Shown: in pieces, positions 43,029 to 55,257 of the stretch
How the letters are laid out: each line of letters opens with the position of its first letter
How positions within the stretch are numbered: the first letter of the stretch is position 1
The notes under the pieces: model-generated
What the model saw: only the letters and a program-made list of their open reading frames with translations
Database searches by the model: none
Told to the model about the DNA's origin: nothing
Assembly (NCBI GenBank): GCA_019973155.2
Contig: BPQB01000034.1
Coordinates: forward strand, 1 to 64,000
Length of the DNA stretch: 64,000 bases
Source: Phanerochaete sordida
Lineage: Eukaryota; Basidiomycota; Agaricomycetes; Polyporales; Phanerochaetaceae
Direction: 5' to 3'
Made by a program: the position numbers and the translations under genes

Positions 43029-45222
43029 CTACTGCTTCCCTGCGACTCGTTCTACATCGTCGCACTTCGCAGCCGCCTGCACACGCACTGCCTTGTCCAG
43101 GGCCCATTTGCTGTCGACCTCCGACGTGAGCGGCAGCCCTTCCATGGCAAGCGAGGCAAAAAGCCCGATGGCGCCGATTCCGGCCGTAACCTGCCATATC
43201 GTTGCAAGGCTCTCCGCGAACGCGACCTTGACCTCGTCCCTGAACGGCTCTGATAGCGTCGGCACGACGGGTATGAGCGAGAAAGCTAACGATACGCCGC
43301 CGGGGACCTGCGCGATGAAGTCGGACGGAAGGCGCTTTGTGAGCTGTGTCTGGAGCACGGCTGTGCCGATGGTGATGCCCCAAACCTATCAAAGTCATGG
43401 TCAGCTAGGAGACGAGGGAGGAGGCACGAACGAGAGCGCACCCCAGCGAACGAGCGAAAAAAGGCGAGTAGGGAAAGTGCATGGGCATTCTCGGTGACAG
43501 GCAGCGGTGCAAGGACAGGAAAGTAGGTAGCTGTCGAAAGGATGCCGCAGCTAACGCCGAGAAGGATGGGGAGACCAATGCTTAGCGAGGCTGGGCTGTC
43601 GGCCTTGATTATTGACATGACGCCGAGGCCGGCCACCCCTAGCACCCATGCAATCCAGAGCGGGACTCGGTATGACCCAGTTGTCTTGATGGCGATAGCA
43701 GTAAGGATTAGGGCAGGGAGGAGTGGGATGACGAGACCAAAGAGCTCCATGCCAGAGAGGGTAGGAGAAGCGTTGAGACAAGTTTGATAGTACACCGGGA
43801 GAAAATCTGGCATCCTCGTAAGCTGCAGGCATCGGGTCGCGCGCTACGATACTCACAGATAGTAGTCATCGAGACAAGGTAGCAAATGAACGTTTGTATG
43901 TAACTGTGCCAAGGTCAGACATGGCCCTTTCGAAGGATTTCTGGGAAGTACCCGCTTAGGACAGTCCGGTTGGATATTAGCGTGAACGGTACCTAACGCA
44001 CGCATTGAGTAAAAACCACCTCACAGAATGCACTTTCAGAAACCTACCAGTGGCTCTTTCGCAAGCGTCGCTTCATAAACGAAGAAGCCTACAATACCGA
44101 CTAGCCCGACGATAAGCGGCACTAACACTTGCGTCGAGGTCCAAGAATATTCGACGCCCGCCCAGGTCAGCCCAATAACACAGGAACTGGACGCTGCGAT
44201 AATCAAGAAATTGCCTCTGACAGGCCATCAGCAGCGGCGCACACAAACCGAAGGGACAACGCTCACATCCAATCCATGCGCCCGAGCTTGTCTGTGAACG
44301 ATCCGCCAGGGGTAGGGAGCTTGAGGAACACAGCTACGAGGACGATGGCCACGCCTGTGATCGGCAGGTTCATGTCTGAGATAACGAGTGTCAGCGGGCA
44401 TGGCGCGCAGGTGACAAACATCTCTTACAGAAAAGCCATCGCCATTGTCCATGCTGGGCGAATGCCCCACCCACAACGGGGCCTACAGCAGCCGCGATGC
44501 CCCAAGTCCTAGCGGCGGATAGTGAGTGAAACACCTCGCTATGTCCAGTAGAGGAGAGCTCACAGGCTGACCAGGGCGGTATACATTGCGCGCTCCGACA
44601 GCGGCACGAGGTCTGATATGATTATATTTGTGACCGCCAGCAGCCCGCTACTGCCGGCCCCTTGAATAGCTACATAGTGCGTCAGCGAAGGTATACGGCC
44701 AGCGTAATTACTCCGCACACCTCGCGCCGCGATGAGCCAGCTCATATTCGTAGCGGCGCCGCAGAGAGCGCTGCCCAGGACGAATATCGCTTGTGATATA
44801 AGCATGGACGTCCGTCGACCGAAGACCTGTGCAGCACGCGATTGAGCGAAGAAAATAAGCACTCAGATTGATGAAGCATACCTCTGCCAAGCCTCCTATT
44901 GCAGGCAGAAAGGCAGTAGCGGCAAGTGCGTACGCCGATCCGATCCAGACGAAGTCGCCTCCGTGCAGGTCGTGTACGATGGTCGGTAATGCTGTCGACA
45001 CGGCCGTCTACGTCGGTTGTCAGCTCGTGAAAGCCGTGCTCTAGAAGACATACGCACATATTCCAGCGCGCTCAAGAATAAGCAAACGCAAAGGGCGACG
45101 AAGACAGACCAAAATTGCAGGCCCTTTCGAGGCGGAAGGTCACGTAATGTGTCCTGCGAAGTGTTGGCGTCATGAGCGGCCGCAGGGAGATCGGAGACGG
45201 ACGTCGTTGAAGTGCGTTCCAT
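43029..45222 (-). CDS. MFS transporter, DHA2-like (drug:H+ antiporter type)
   Basis: This is a major facilitator superfamily permease of the plasma or organelle membrane. After a polar N-terminus ([21 protein letters not shown]) the first helix is [19 protein letters not shown]. Next come [20 protein letters not shown], the loop with [13 protein letters not shown], the [20 protein letters not shown] block (antiporter motif C type) and [14 protein letters not shown]. The second half has [38 protein letters not shown] and [20 protein letters not shown]. The stop is at 43029. About eight introns, all short GT-AG. The number of hydrophobic segments (about 14) fits DHA2. The substrate is not predictable. 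I chose the ATG at 45222 because it directly precedes the typical polar leader. Confidence 0.78.
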
Positions 45223-46643
45223 GGAGATCGCAAGCGATGGGCTGTCTTGACGGAGAATGGCGACCGAGGATGTGGGCGAGAAATTAGGAGAAATAGTGAT
45301 GTGACCGAGACTCATTGGCGAACACCAAACGCTGCTCGACGTATATATTCGCCTTGCAAGGAGCCGCACAGCATCTGCAAGGGCCAGCACTGCGACAAAG
45401 GGGAGCAACCGGGATAGTTTTTCTGTCAAGGGACATGGCGAGAACCTGGCCGTTTGGTGGACATCAGCGCTGATGCCGGTCAGAGGGATGTCGGGGCCCA
45501 CAGCGCACGGCCCTTCAGCGCTCCGAGACGTGGACATTGTGATTGAGCGGAGCCAGCGGTTGATGTGGTCGACGCAACGCAGAGCGATATGAGGGCAAGA
45601 GCCAGCAGCGTGAAACATCTTCTCATGCTCGACGGTGAAGGCCGGCAGGGTAACGTTCCGCCCTGCCATTGATTCGCTTGTAGTACATGTCTGCCTGGCG
45701 AAGGCGTGGGCCAAGCGCGATGGTCGGAACGCGCGGACTACACAGCTCCGAGAAGTTCATTTCGTTTTTTGTCGTCGGAGAGCGCGAGCGGTGAATCCGG
45801 TGTCAGGCATTTGTCCTGCGACGACATGGCGGCTCGAAATGTCGAGTGTGTAGGTAATGTCGCTGGCGGCTGCGAGACGGAATGAGGAACGTCGCAGCCA
45901 GTGGGGTCACCAGTGAGCGTGCACAAAGTTGCTAGTCGTCGGACAGCTCCGCGCATGGCATGGCCCTGCTTTTGGCAATGCAGTACGTGGAGTGTAACCC
46001 TCCGTGTTGAGAGGGCGCCTGCGGACGTGAAAGTCAGGCGCGTCTCTGGGGGCGTGTGGTTACGGCCTCTTTTGCGCAGAGCGGCTGTGACCTATACAAT
46101 GGCATTGAGCGAACAGAGGTCGCCGAGCCCACGGTACCCTAAGTTGAGCGGAATGAGCCAATAGTCAGCGGCGTCTCGCGAGAAACAAAACTTGCCCTGT
46201 CCAGGCCCACAGAAAACTGTTGTAGACGGGTCATGATGCATGACGAATGATACTTTGAAGGAGACCTCTTCTTCATTCCGCTGCTCAAGATTGGGTAGAG
46301 ATTCGCATCTGGCGTTGACGAACGATGTCTAGGGAGGTCAAGAAGGGAGAGAGAACGTGATGGCAAGAGCAGCGTTTACCACGTGGCCTCAACTCTAGCG
46401 CTCTCAAGACATGACCGCTGCCTGGCTGGCAGTCACGCTCAGCGAATTCTGTAGCTTGGGTGCGAAGAATTTCATTTCTACTGCACGATATGCTCAAGAA
46501 TACGAAGGGCTAACGCTAAGAAGTACACATATGGGACTACGAAGAGCTGAAGTTTGTCAAGTAGTACAGTACGGTGGGCTCAACCATGTCCATCGCGATT
46601 GACCAGCAATCACAAGAGGGGAATATTGACTAGCCGAGTATAT
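45223..46643. other. intergenic
   Basis: About 1.4 kb with no supported gene. The open frames here lack domains and conserved splice patterns. Confidence 0.4.
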
Positions 46644-48487
46644 CTACGCTTTCATAGCTTTGCATTCCTTCTTGTGCCCCTGCGCCCATGAGACCTGCAA
46701 AAAAGGGCAGACAGTTATTAAAATCGCGATCAATTAGGAGCACAGAAAGAGCGTACGCGCTGGCAAGACCGAGAGCAGAAATACTTCTTCTTACACCCAC
46801 TGCACACCTTCAAATTGTTCGGGCTGCCACAGTTCGCACAGGCGGTCGTGTCCGGGTGGTCTCTTCTCGACTTTGCGACGCCCTCTTCGAGGAATACGCC
46901 GGTGGGCTTCCCCTCGGCATCAAGGACTTCCGTCGCCACGATCTGCTGACCACGCTTCAGCGTGTCCGGCGCGTCGTGCGCGCGCGGCGTCCTGTCGCTG
47001 CCGTCGAGCATCGCCGCGAACTGCTTGCTCATGCTCCGCACGGACGCAGGCGAGTCGAGTGCGGCGGCGAGCGCGCGCTGCGTGTCGCCCGCGGAGAAGT
47101 GCTCGAGGCTGTACGCGGCGGAGAACGGCGTGTGCGCGTAGTTCTGCGACTGGAAGAGCTGCCGCAGCGCCTCCGGGACGCGCACCGTGCTGCGGTCTGC
47201 GGCGGCGAGCAGCTCGGCCCACTTGACTGGGGTCAGGTCCTGCGGGCAGTGCGTCCCAGAGCCTCCCAGGACCGTGACTGCGCCTGTGCTCGCTTGCGCA
47301 GGAGCTATGTCCTCCACCTAGAGCAGCAGGTTGGTGGGGTCGGGCGCAGAGATAGCTGGGCGGCACTTACGGTGATGTGGAAGTACCAATTGTCTCCGAA
47401 GTCATATTGCCATAACGTTGCTTCTCCCTTGGCTTGTAAAATATGGGCTATCTGCCACCTACATACTGTCGGCAGCTGTGTTGTGAGTGACGTGTTTCCG
47501 ACTCACTCGTCATCTGGAAGATATCGATAGCCGGTTGCGTGGCGGTGCATCATGTCTATCGCATCGCATCCCTAGTTGTCCATCGTGTCAGCGATGCAGC
47601 CGCAAGGAATTCGAGCGAAGTACCTCTGGCCCGAACAGAGCGCCATCTAGCAGGTCATGGAAGACGTGTGCATGGAGATTTCGGATGCTGCAGAACAGAT
47701 GAGCACTTTCAGGTGCTCGCATAGAAGGAATATGCACACAAGCCAAATAGAGGCGTCAGAACCTTGTCCGCGAAGACGGACAAGGTTAGCCCTCCGGAGA
47801 CGCGAATGCGCCGCCACAGCCTATCCGCTTCCGATCCAGGAAGCTTTGGCATGTTTCTGAATAGATACTGTGAGCAAAGCTCCACAAAGCATCAGAGACC
47901 GCGTACTCTGTTTTGATGTAGAGAGTGTAGTCGCAGGCCTTGAGTTCTTCCACGTCCATCTCCTCCAAGTCCATAAGCTGACGGTAACAGTAATGAGCAA
48001 CATATCAGCCAAATTAATCGCTGAATATACCTTAATGGCCATGCGACAGAGAACGAACTGCTCTTCGGGGCAGAGTTTGCCCTTGAAATCGTACGTCCTG
48101 AATATCCTCGTCTACCGAGCACTGTCCTCCAGCGCTCAAGTCGCCATGCATAAGCGGCACCTACCCATCTGGAGAATATATCGTAACCTTCGATCCATTC
48201 TATCCCGTCTTTCCACTGTAGGGCTGTGAGTGCGCGCCGCTAGCATGGGAAGCAACGCACAGGGAACAGACCCCAGTGGCGGGCTTCGCCATTTGGGCCA
48301 CGACGAGGCTGAAAGTATCTAGGATCTAAATCCGTAAGGCACAGCGGCACATATACAAGGTAAGTAAGCAGCTACCTTCCCAGAATACCTCGTCGCAGCC
48401 CTGCGCATCATCACCGGGATCGAATGTTACATATTGCGACGGCTCTTTCAACACCCCAGAAGGCGTGACGCGGGCACGGGCAGACAT
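46644..48487 (-). CDS. pRiA4b ORF-3-like domain plus MYND zinc-finger protein, paralogue B
   Basis: This paralogue of the gene at 29.6-31.5 kb has the same domain order. The start MSARARVTPSGVLKEPSQYV leads to DEVFWEG. The pRiA4b ORF-3-like part has YTLYIKTEYAV, RRIRVSGGLTLSVFADKVLT, NLHAHVFHDLLDGALFGPE, MMHRHATGYRYLPDDE, LWQYDFGDNWYFHITVEDIA and GGSGTHCPQDL. The MYND finger is CANCGSPNNLKVCSGC then YFCSRSCQR, completed by VSWAQGHKKEC in a last exon that stops at 46644. The exon around LFGPE/GCDAIDMM looks broken until a 52-nt intron is removed, and the EWQIAHIL exon needs its own acceptor (ATGTAG). With these splices no internal stop remains. The function is unknown; by inference a protein-protein adaptor. 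Confidence 0.7.
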
Positions 48488-50466
48488 GTAGTTGATCCTT
48501 GAGTTCAAGCGAGTTACTCTTTCGCAGTTCTTGGTTCGCAGACTGTCCGCGTATACGGTAATCTGTGGGGCGTCGAAGGTAAACAAAATAGAGGCTAGTT
48601 TGAGAGCTTGCTATGCCCTCAGATCGCCAGAAAAACGACTTGACAGGGGCTTCCGATGTGTCAATATCACGCAAGGGGAGTAACGGTTTGGTCTGAAGTA
48701 CGAGATCAAGTTGAAGGTGGTGGAACGTGTTCAAGAGCGGGCAAGCGCATGTGCGCTTAAATACGACTTCGTGGCGTGGCTGGTCGCTTCTGTCCGTATT
48801 TGGCAGGCCTGAAGGATCGCCAGCCTCGCACAGTCGATGACCGCCAGCCCAGCCCAAAATGATAGCAAAAAATGTACATATAATGTATGCGGTGTCCCGA
48901 GGCAAATTTCACATCGTTCTCTATTGATATTATTGTGTGCGTGCCTCAGTGCGAGTTTGCGGCCGCGCATTTGTGCTTTCGGAGACTCATCGCGGCCTAG
49001 GCATGTCCACACGAGCAAGTATGCGTGTGAACCTGACACGCGTAGACACGGGTCCTCGACAGAGCTGCACAGTACTGCACGTCACTAGTTTTCAGCGCGA
49101 TGCTCGATGATATACGGGAGGTGCAGGCGCGAGCACTGCGGGGCGGGGATTTCGTGCCACCTGGCATCGGATGGTGGGACCAGGAGTACGTGGCGCGTGA
49201 CGTGAATGGGAGGTGTCTGTGAATGTTCCTCTGCGTCTTCGCAGCCAATCGAATAGTAGCTGTATGGCTCAAAGCGAGCTATCAAAGCGGGCCTAGGTTA
49301 CAATATTCAGCATCATCTAAAGGTCTCAGATCGTTGCTCTCTTACGGCTACGACAAGACTGCGAAAGGGTGACTGCGCGATGAAATTTTCACCGCTGCGC
49401 GTCAGTCCTGGGCATCAGCCTCTGGTCGGGATCCGGAACCGGCATAGGTGATGCAGCGCACCTGGAATTCAAGTCGCCCAAACATGTCGCTACAAGATGG
49501 CTCGAGAAATAACCTCAGTTATTGTTATCTCCATACCCGAGGAGTGATGAGTGGAGATAGCCCCGGTGCATATCCAACCTGGCTTTCAGGACGGCCACAC
49601 GCGGTCATGGCAACCTAGAACAGAACAGCATTTCGCGCTGAATTGGCATAACGCACCTCGGTGCTCAGGCAGAGAACGAACCATACCGCCATTCCCTTCG
49701 CGCGCAAGCTTGCATTCGTGCAAGTCGACTGGTACACGCAATCCTTCCGCAATGCTTAACCTGAAGCAAGACAGGCCATCACGGGCAATGCGGCTCGGAC
49801 TGCCTGGCGAGAGCGTCACCACATGGTCTGGGGAAGGCTAGACGTCGTAATTAGCACGTAGGCCTCGTCGTGAGCGTCGCTCGTAAGTACTCGCGTAGCT
49901 CGTCTGTCAGGGGGTTAGACGTAAAGGTACGCGATGTCAGGACGTACTGCATAGGCCTGGCGACACGACATTCTGCCTGGCGTGTATCTCGAGGCATGCA
50001 GCATAAAGCAGGGAGTTCTCGTCGATCGTCACCAATGAAACGGAGGATCTCTGGGGACTTGAGTGTCAGTGTGCCGGCCCGCCGCGACATATGTCGAGCG
50101 AGAAGACAGGTCGGACCTCCGACTAGGAAGCACGGTTTGCATGGAGACGCACTGCGAGAACAGATGGTGGCATGGTTCGTTGAAATGAAACTCGAGGCGA
50201 AGGGCGTGTATCAAACGGTATCAAGGCTGGGAGGATGGACGTGCTGGGCGGGTGTCACCGACACCGAGCGGACGCACAGGCGCCATCAGTCTGATTCGAT
50301 TTGGCGCCGGGCAAGTGCCTGTGGTGGATCTGACCGGCCATGCTTGTCGCCTCGCCCATGCCCGTGCCGCCCAGCATCGCCCGTCGCGTCCATTTCACAG
50401 GCGTCCAAAGATGAGTACATATAACGCAAAGCATTCAGGGAAGATGCGCCCACGTCCCGTGGCGGG
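48488..50466. other. intergenic, one possible coding fragment
   Basis: About 2 kb with no complete gene. The only coding-like stretch is the minus-strand frame at 49851-50090, listed separately. Confidence 0.4.
49851..50090 (-). CDS. possible coding fragment, unidentified
   Basis: A 79-codon minus-strand frame from the ATG at 50090 has a protein-like composition (LTLKSPEILRFIGDDRR and LTDELREYLRATLTT). I recognise no domain and see no flanking exons that extend it. It could be a short orphan, a gene remnant or chance. Confidence 0.22.
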   Translation of the reverse strand: MSRRAGTLTLKSPEILRFIGDDRRELPALCCMPRDTRQAECRVARPMQYVLTSRTFTSNPLTDELREYLRATLTTRPTC

Positions 50467-51945
50467 ATGGCCACTCCAGAACAGATCGCTGCCCTCGAGC
50501 ACATCATCCTCTCCTCTCCCTACAATGGCTTCTCTCTGACCCGATACTTCCAAGGTGCGCATCTCGGCCGCTAATACACGATCTGCGTCCTCACTAGGAC
50601 CGCAGCATCCGCCCTTACCTGCACTCTCTACGACCATCTCTTGACGCTAAATGATGAAATCGCATTTCTATGGTCGGGAGGGCCCTTGACCGATGTGAAG
50701 GCCCTGTACATCCTCATTCGCTTCGGAATCGAGGCTGGCCTGCTCTACCTCGCCTTTAGTAAGGCTAGTATTGGATACGAGGTTGCTTGGCTAACCCCAT
50801 CCTTCAGTGTTCAGCGGCTTCAGGCCTCATTTAAGCGATGAGGTGCGCATCATTCGTCTCGTCCTCGTGCACAGGCTGACACGCGATTTAGTTGTAAGTT
50901 GTGGACCAGTAGTTATTTCGAGTGACTAACATCGTCCGGCAGCTGCAAATCATACGCGCCCGTGGTGTGGACGTGTACGATGGTCTCCTCGATCTGCACG
51001 AGCTGTGAGCATCGCCCTCATTCGCAGTTCGGGAGATCGCTGACTGCGCTGACAGTATACGTCGTGTTCCACCATTACACGGTATGGGACCGCAGCAAGA
51101 CAACCTTCTACATCCTTCTTGGCTGTTTTGTCGCGACCTTCATACCTGCCACCTACTTCGGCGTCAAGTCTGTGTTCGACTACCGCGGTGAGCTGCGTAG
51201 CCATAGACGTCTCCGACGTGGTCCTGAATCCCGCTCCAGCCGCTATCGCCTACCTCCCGATGGTCGACTCCTGCGCTCCCGTGATCCAGCCAACCAGCAT
51301 CAAGGGCTACTGGGCCTGCCTGGTGCGCCGCATCGCCCACCTCGCAGCACACCCACTCATCCGCGCGCCCGCAGGTCGCGTTCGACGTCCTCGCGCTCGT
51401 CGTGATCATCATGAACTCGTTCCACCGGCCTTACACGCACCGTCAAGACGTCGTGTCCTCGCTGCGGCGCGACGGCGCCGTCTGGTTCGTGGTGCGTGCC
51501 ATCCCTCGCGCGCCTGTGCTCCCGAATTCCGAATTGACGGCCGCGCATCTGTCAGATCATCGTGTGTGAGCCCCCCGCGCCCTCGCATCACCGTGCGGCA
51601 CTGCGTGCTGATGCACCCGCCTCCAGGCCTGAGCTTCACGAACTTCCTCGTCAGCACCGTCGCGAAGGTGCGTGCGCCCGTGCCCGCGCTGTCGGCCTGC
51701 CTGCTCACGCGCTGCACAGCCCGAGTACATTGCGCTGATTGTCTTGTGAGTGTCTGCGCGCGGTGCATGGCCGCCTGCTGATGAACGTGTGGTGCAGCAA
51801 CATCTGGTCGCTCACGACGAACACGCTCTGCCGCGTGATCCTGCGCACGGAGGGTCTCAAGAAGAACAAGCCCGGCTCCGTCCGTCTGTGGAACACCGAT
51901 GTCGGGGGCTTCGAGCTTACGCGCTTCACGAGCGCGGGATACTGA
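50467..51945 (+). CDS. DUF6533-type membrane protein
   Basis: This is a basidiomycete integral membrane protein with the N-terminal DUF6533 signature ASALTCTLYDHLLTLNDEIA followed by FLWSGG. The start MATPEQIAALEHIILSSPYN is at 50467. Next come LYILIRFGIEAGLLYLAF, MFSGFRPHLSDE, CKSYAPVVWTCTMVSSICTS, YVVFHHYTVWDRSKTTFYIL, VATFIPATYFGVKSVFDY, KGYWACL, VAFDVLALVVIIMNSFHRPY, DGAVWFV and LSFTNFLVSTVAK. The end is NIWSLTTNTLCRVILRTEGL and a polar tail, stop at 51943-51945. Keeping the frame requires two very small exons, TT at 50892-50893 and ATCATC at 51556-51561, both between good splice sites. About ten introns in all. The function of the family is unknown. Confidence 0.68.
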
Positions 51946-53248
51946 TCATTCTAGGGATTGTCTGCACATTCGCTCGTTTGACTGATGTATGCAACCTCAT
52001 GATTCAGCGTAACTTATATTCAATTAACGGGACACTTACCTCCGATTCTGGAACGTTGCGAGAGAGGCTATCAACCTGCTGAGGAGATTGACTCGATCTG
52101 TGTGGCTCCGCGTTTGAAGTTTCAGCTTTACACACATTAACACAAGGGTCAGCGCGCGCAGCAAAGTGCAGCGCGTTGGGCTCCATCTGAGTTCGGTAGG
52201 TATCACGGGGATCGTCCAGCGCAGCTGCTCGTCGTGCCTCGCACCGTACTGTCGAATGTCGAGGTGAGGCGGCCGCGGCATTCGACAGGAATAGAGTCTG
52301 TCATCCATGGCATGCCACAAGCTCTTTGCCGTGCCTCCGCTGTGGCTCGGGCGATTTGTCGTTGCGCTCCCACGCGATCTGCGTTTTAGCTATCGACGAC
52401 GGACATATGGTAACTTGCGTCGTGGGACAAGCTCTGCACGACTTTGCGTGTCGTGCAGGGTCGCTAAAGGGGCGTGGGATATACCTCGCTGATCCGTGTG
52501 CAATGTCGGAACGTGTCCTCTAGATGCAATGAGGCTGGCCTTCGCCCGAGGAGCACGACATCGGGTGTGCTCTTATGGCATCTTCACGCTCCAAACAGCT
52601 GACACGAGGGACCTGCGACAGTTGATAGGATAACGCAGATCGCTCGGTCTGCGCCACATCGAGCGATGCCGATGGGCCAGGTCGATGAAAGCAAGGCCCA
52701 TGAACTCTGTTCGGGCCAGGAGGCGTGCAGATCACTCACGAGAGCTGGCAGATTGCAGCCGTCCCCGGAGGCACTGTGCTGGCAGAACTATAGCACGTAC
52801 GGCCGTCGACAGCCCGCCGGGAAGCCCGTTTAGGTTTAGACTACCGCCAGGCGTGAGCAGTCAGGCGGAATTGACTTTGTGATACATAAGGGGGAGCCGG
52901 CGCGGCGGTCAATGAGGGTCGGTGCCGTGGGCGTCCAGGTGGGAAAATGTTCCGATGAACAATGGATCAAGCGAGTCGCGCCACGATTGCATGGGATACC
53001 CTCATCCTGCCAAGTCTTTGCAACCACTCAGCCTATAATATTTTGATACTGTAGTACAGACCAGGAAATCAGTTCACGAACATGGATCCCAGAACTCAAC
53101 AATACGCTCGTCAGTCTTCGAGTCGCCTCGTAGTACTTTCACAAAGTCGCCTTGGATTCTTCCGTGGAAATATGTATCACGAGCTCGCCGTCCGATTCGA
53201 TGTCCTGCTCATACCATACATGTCAGCATAAATCATCGTCGCATATAA
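51946..53248. other. intergenic
   Basis: About 1.3 kb between convergent genes with no supported coding exon or recognisable element. Confidence 0.4.
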
Positions 53249-55257
53249 TTAACAAAGCAACGGCACCTTGCTGCCGTCGGCCTGTCCAAGATGACATGTG
53301 CATTGGCAGCGGGCTGCGCTGTGGCGGTGGCGCACGATCGGTGTCAGCGGCACCGAGTATGTAGTGGACTCGGCCCTGAACGAGTCTCGCATGTTGAACC
53401 TGGAAAGTAAAGATCTTAGTGACGGGGAGAAAGAGAGAGCGCGAAAACATACGAGGCTAGGAGGGAGTTGGCGTATACTGCAGGATGTCAGGGACAGACA
53501 TGGTGCGCGCAGGTCGAACGGGACGTACGATTGGCCATGGGGAAGTATACTGGGTAAAATTTCAGCGTATCGCTAGCACGAGAACTCTGGGAGTGCTTAC
53601 GGGACAGGAAGACATAGTTGAAAGGCATCGTGACGAACTAGAGGATTGAGCACGGCCATGAGCACCATTGAGGTCACAGATACATCGAAGCTGACCGTAA
53701 TTAGACATGCTAAAGACAGCATACTAGATTGAAGGTTAGCGCAAATTTAAACACGATGTGTCCCGCTCACCTTGTAAGAAGTCCGGTGTTGATCGTGTAC
53801 AGTATGAGGATGTTGATATACGACTCCGTTCTGGACAACACATTGGGTACACGCTATGCAGATAGAGATCAAGTCGCCGCATACCTGCGATTGATAGTCT
53901 TCGCCCTTGCCATGGCAAGCAAGAAGCACAAAATGATAGCGATCACCACGTCCGCGACGAAGACGAGGGATAAGTCGGTGTCGAGCAGCCACTAGACATG
54001 GAAGGACATGCGAGATGGGTTAGCGAATCCTCCATCGGCAAGAGTAACTTGGGGGACGCACGTGTATCTTCTCGAAATTGGTGTAGGTCTTGGTCTGATA
54101 TCTACAGAAGTTATGTAGGTGCTAGAGCGCGAGATCCGACGAGTAGTAGGACGTACGCCTTGACTCCGGTCGCTGTTACCAGATGCCTAAATTAACGGCC
54201 TTCTCTACAGAAGTTGGGGTGCTTACCTAGAGTGACGCCTAGGATAGCTTGTAAATGGCTTCGCCCAAACGAATCAAAACTGGTTCACTTACCGAACAGC
54301 ACAATGCATAGAAGCGCCTGCGCCCTTTTAGAGCTTTGGTCGTGCAGGAGCAGTATGCGAGGGTACGTACGAGTGGTAAAGCGGCCCATTTTTTGTAGTG
54401 GCTTACTGAGGGACGTCAGAACAGTGCAAAGAGATCGCGAGTGGTGTTGCTCACAGACATAGATCCGATAGACAAACCAACTAAGAGCAGTAAATTTTTG
54501 TGCAACGACCGGATGATGAGATGACACACCCGCGCACAACAACATCATTGACGGCCTGTTGGACATAGATATCAGCAAATGAAACGCTTGGATCGCGCGA
54601 AGCAAGCAGTGCGGCTTACAGTGAAGACGATTCCTGCCTATAACATGTAGTCATTATCAGCAGGTCGTCTGTGCATACCAATATGGAAGCGTACAGAGAC
54701 ACTCCTACACAAAACTGTCAGCTCAGCCTGTCTTCAACGCATGAGTGTACGAACCAAACGATATTCCCGATCGCAAAAGGGTCCAGATATTTCGTCACCG
54801 CATACCTGGAGCAAATTCAGCATGGGGCCAGATCATGATATAGTGATAGAATCCTACCAGTATATGGGGTGGATGACGAGAGCCATATGCGCAGAATTCA
54901 CGATCCTGAGAGGATATGACATTACAATATGATCCTTCATCACGCATTGGCAGCCTACCACAGTCCAGCGACCTAGCTCGTAAACCCGATGAGTTACACA
55001 GAAGCGGAGAAAGTACTGCCAACGCACTGTCAAACTCATCCATTTATTGTTATGTGAACGTCCTCGGAAGAAGAGAAAGGTCTGCAGGGTGGTAATCCCG
55101 TAAACTCTGTCGATAGCAGTAAATTCAGTGACCTGAGCATGATGACATATATGTGTACTGACATGGCTGCAGTGAATCCTCCCATTAAGGCCGCTCCAAG
55201 GGTGGTGTTCGCGTCGAGGCCTAGGGAGGCGAGCGGCAGTGAGGGCTGTGAGGCCAT
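53249..55257 (-). CDS. DUF6534-type seven-helix membrane protein 2
   Basis: This second DUF6534 paralogue starts MASQPSLPLASLGLDANTTL, then GAALMGGFTAA and VYGITTLQTFLFF. Landmarks in order are WIVNSAHMALVIHPIYWYAV, a 10-nt exon (54695-54704, W-S-V-S), AGIVFT, AVNDVVVRGWFVYRIYV, LSHYKKWAALPL, ALLCIVLFAILGVTLATGVK, WLLDTDLSLVFVADVVIAII, RTESYINILILYTINTGLLT, a short FVTMPFNYVFLS exon, LYFPMAN, LYANSLLASFNMRD and a polar tail. The stop is at 53249. All donors seen are GT and all acceptors AG. Compared with DUF6534 gene 1, the donor after INR is the normal GTATGC. A TATA-like GATATATACAG (minus strand) lies about 50 nt upstream. The function is unknown. Confidence 0.7.

Noticed and set aside
47560..47640. 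Apparent stop in MYND paralogue B after GALFGPE.
   Set aside because: A 52-nt GT...TAG intron removes it and the downstream frame aligns with paralogue A.
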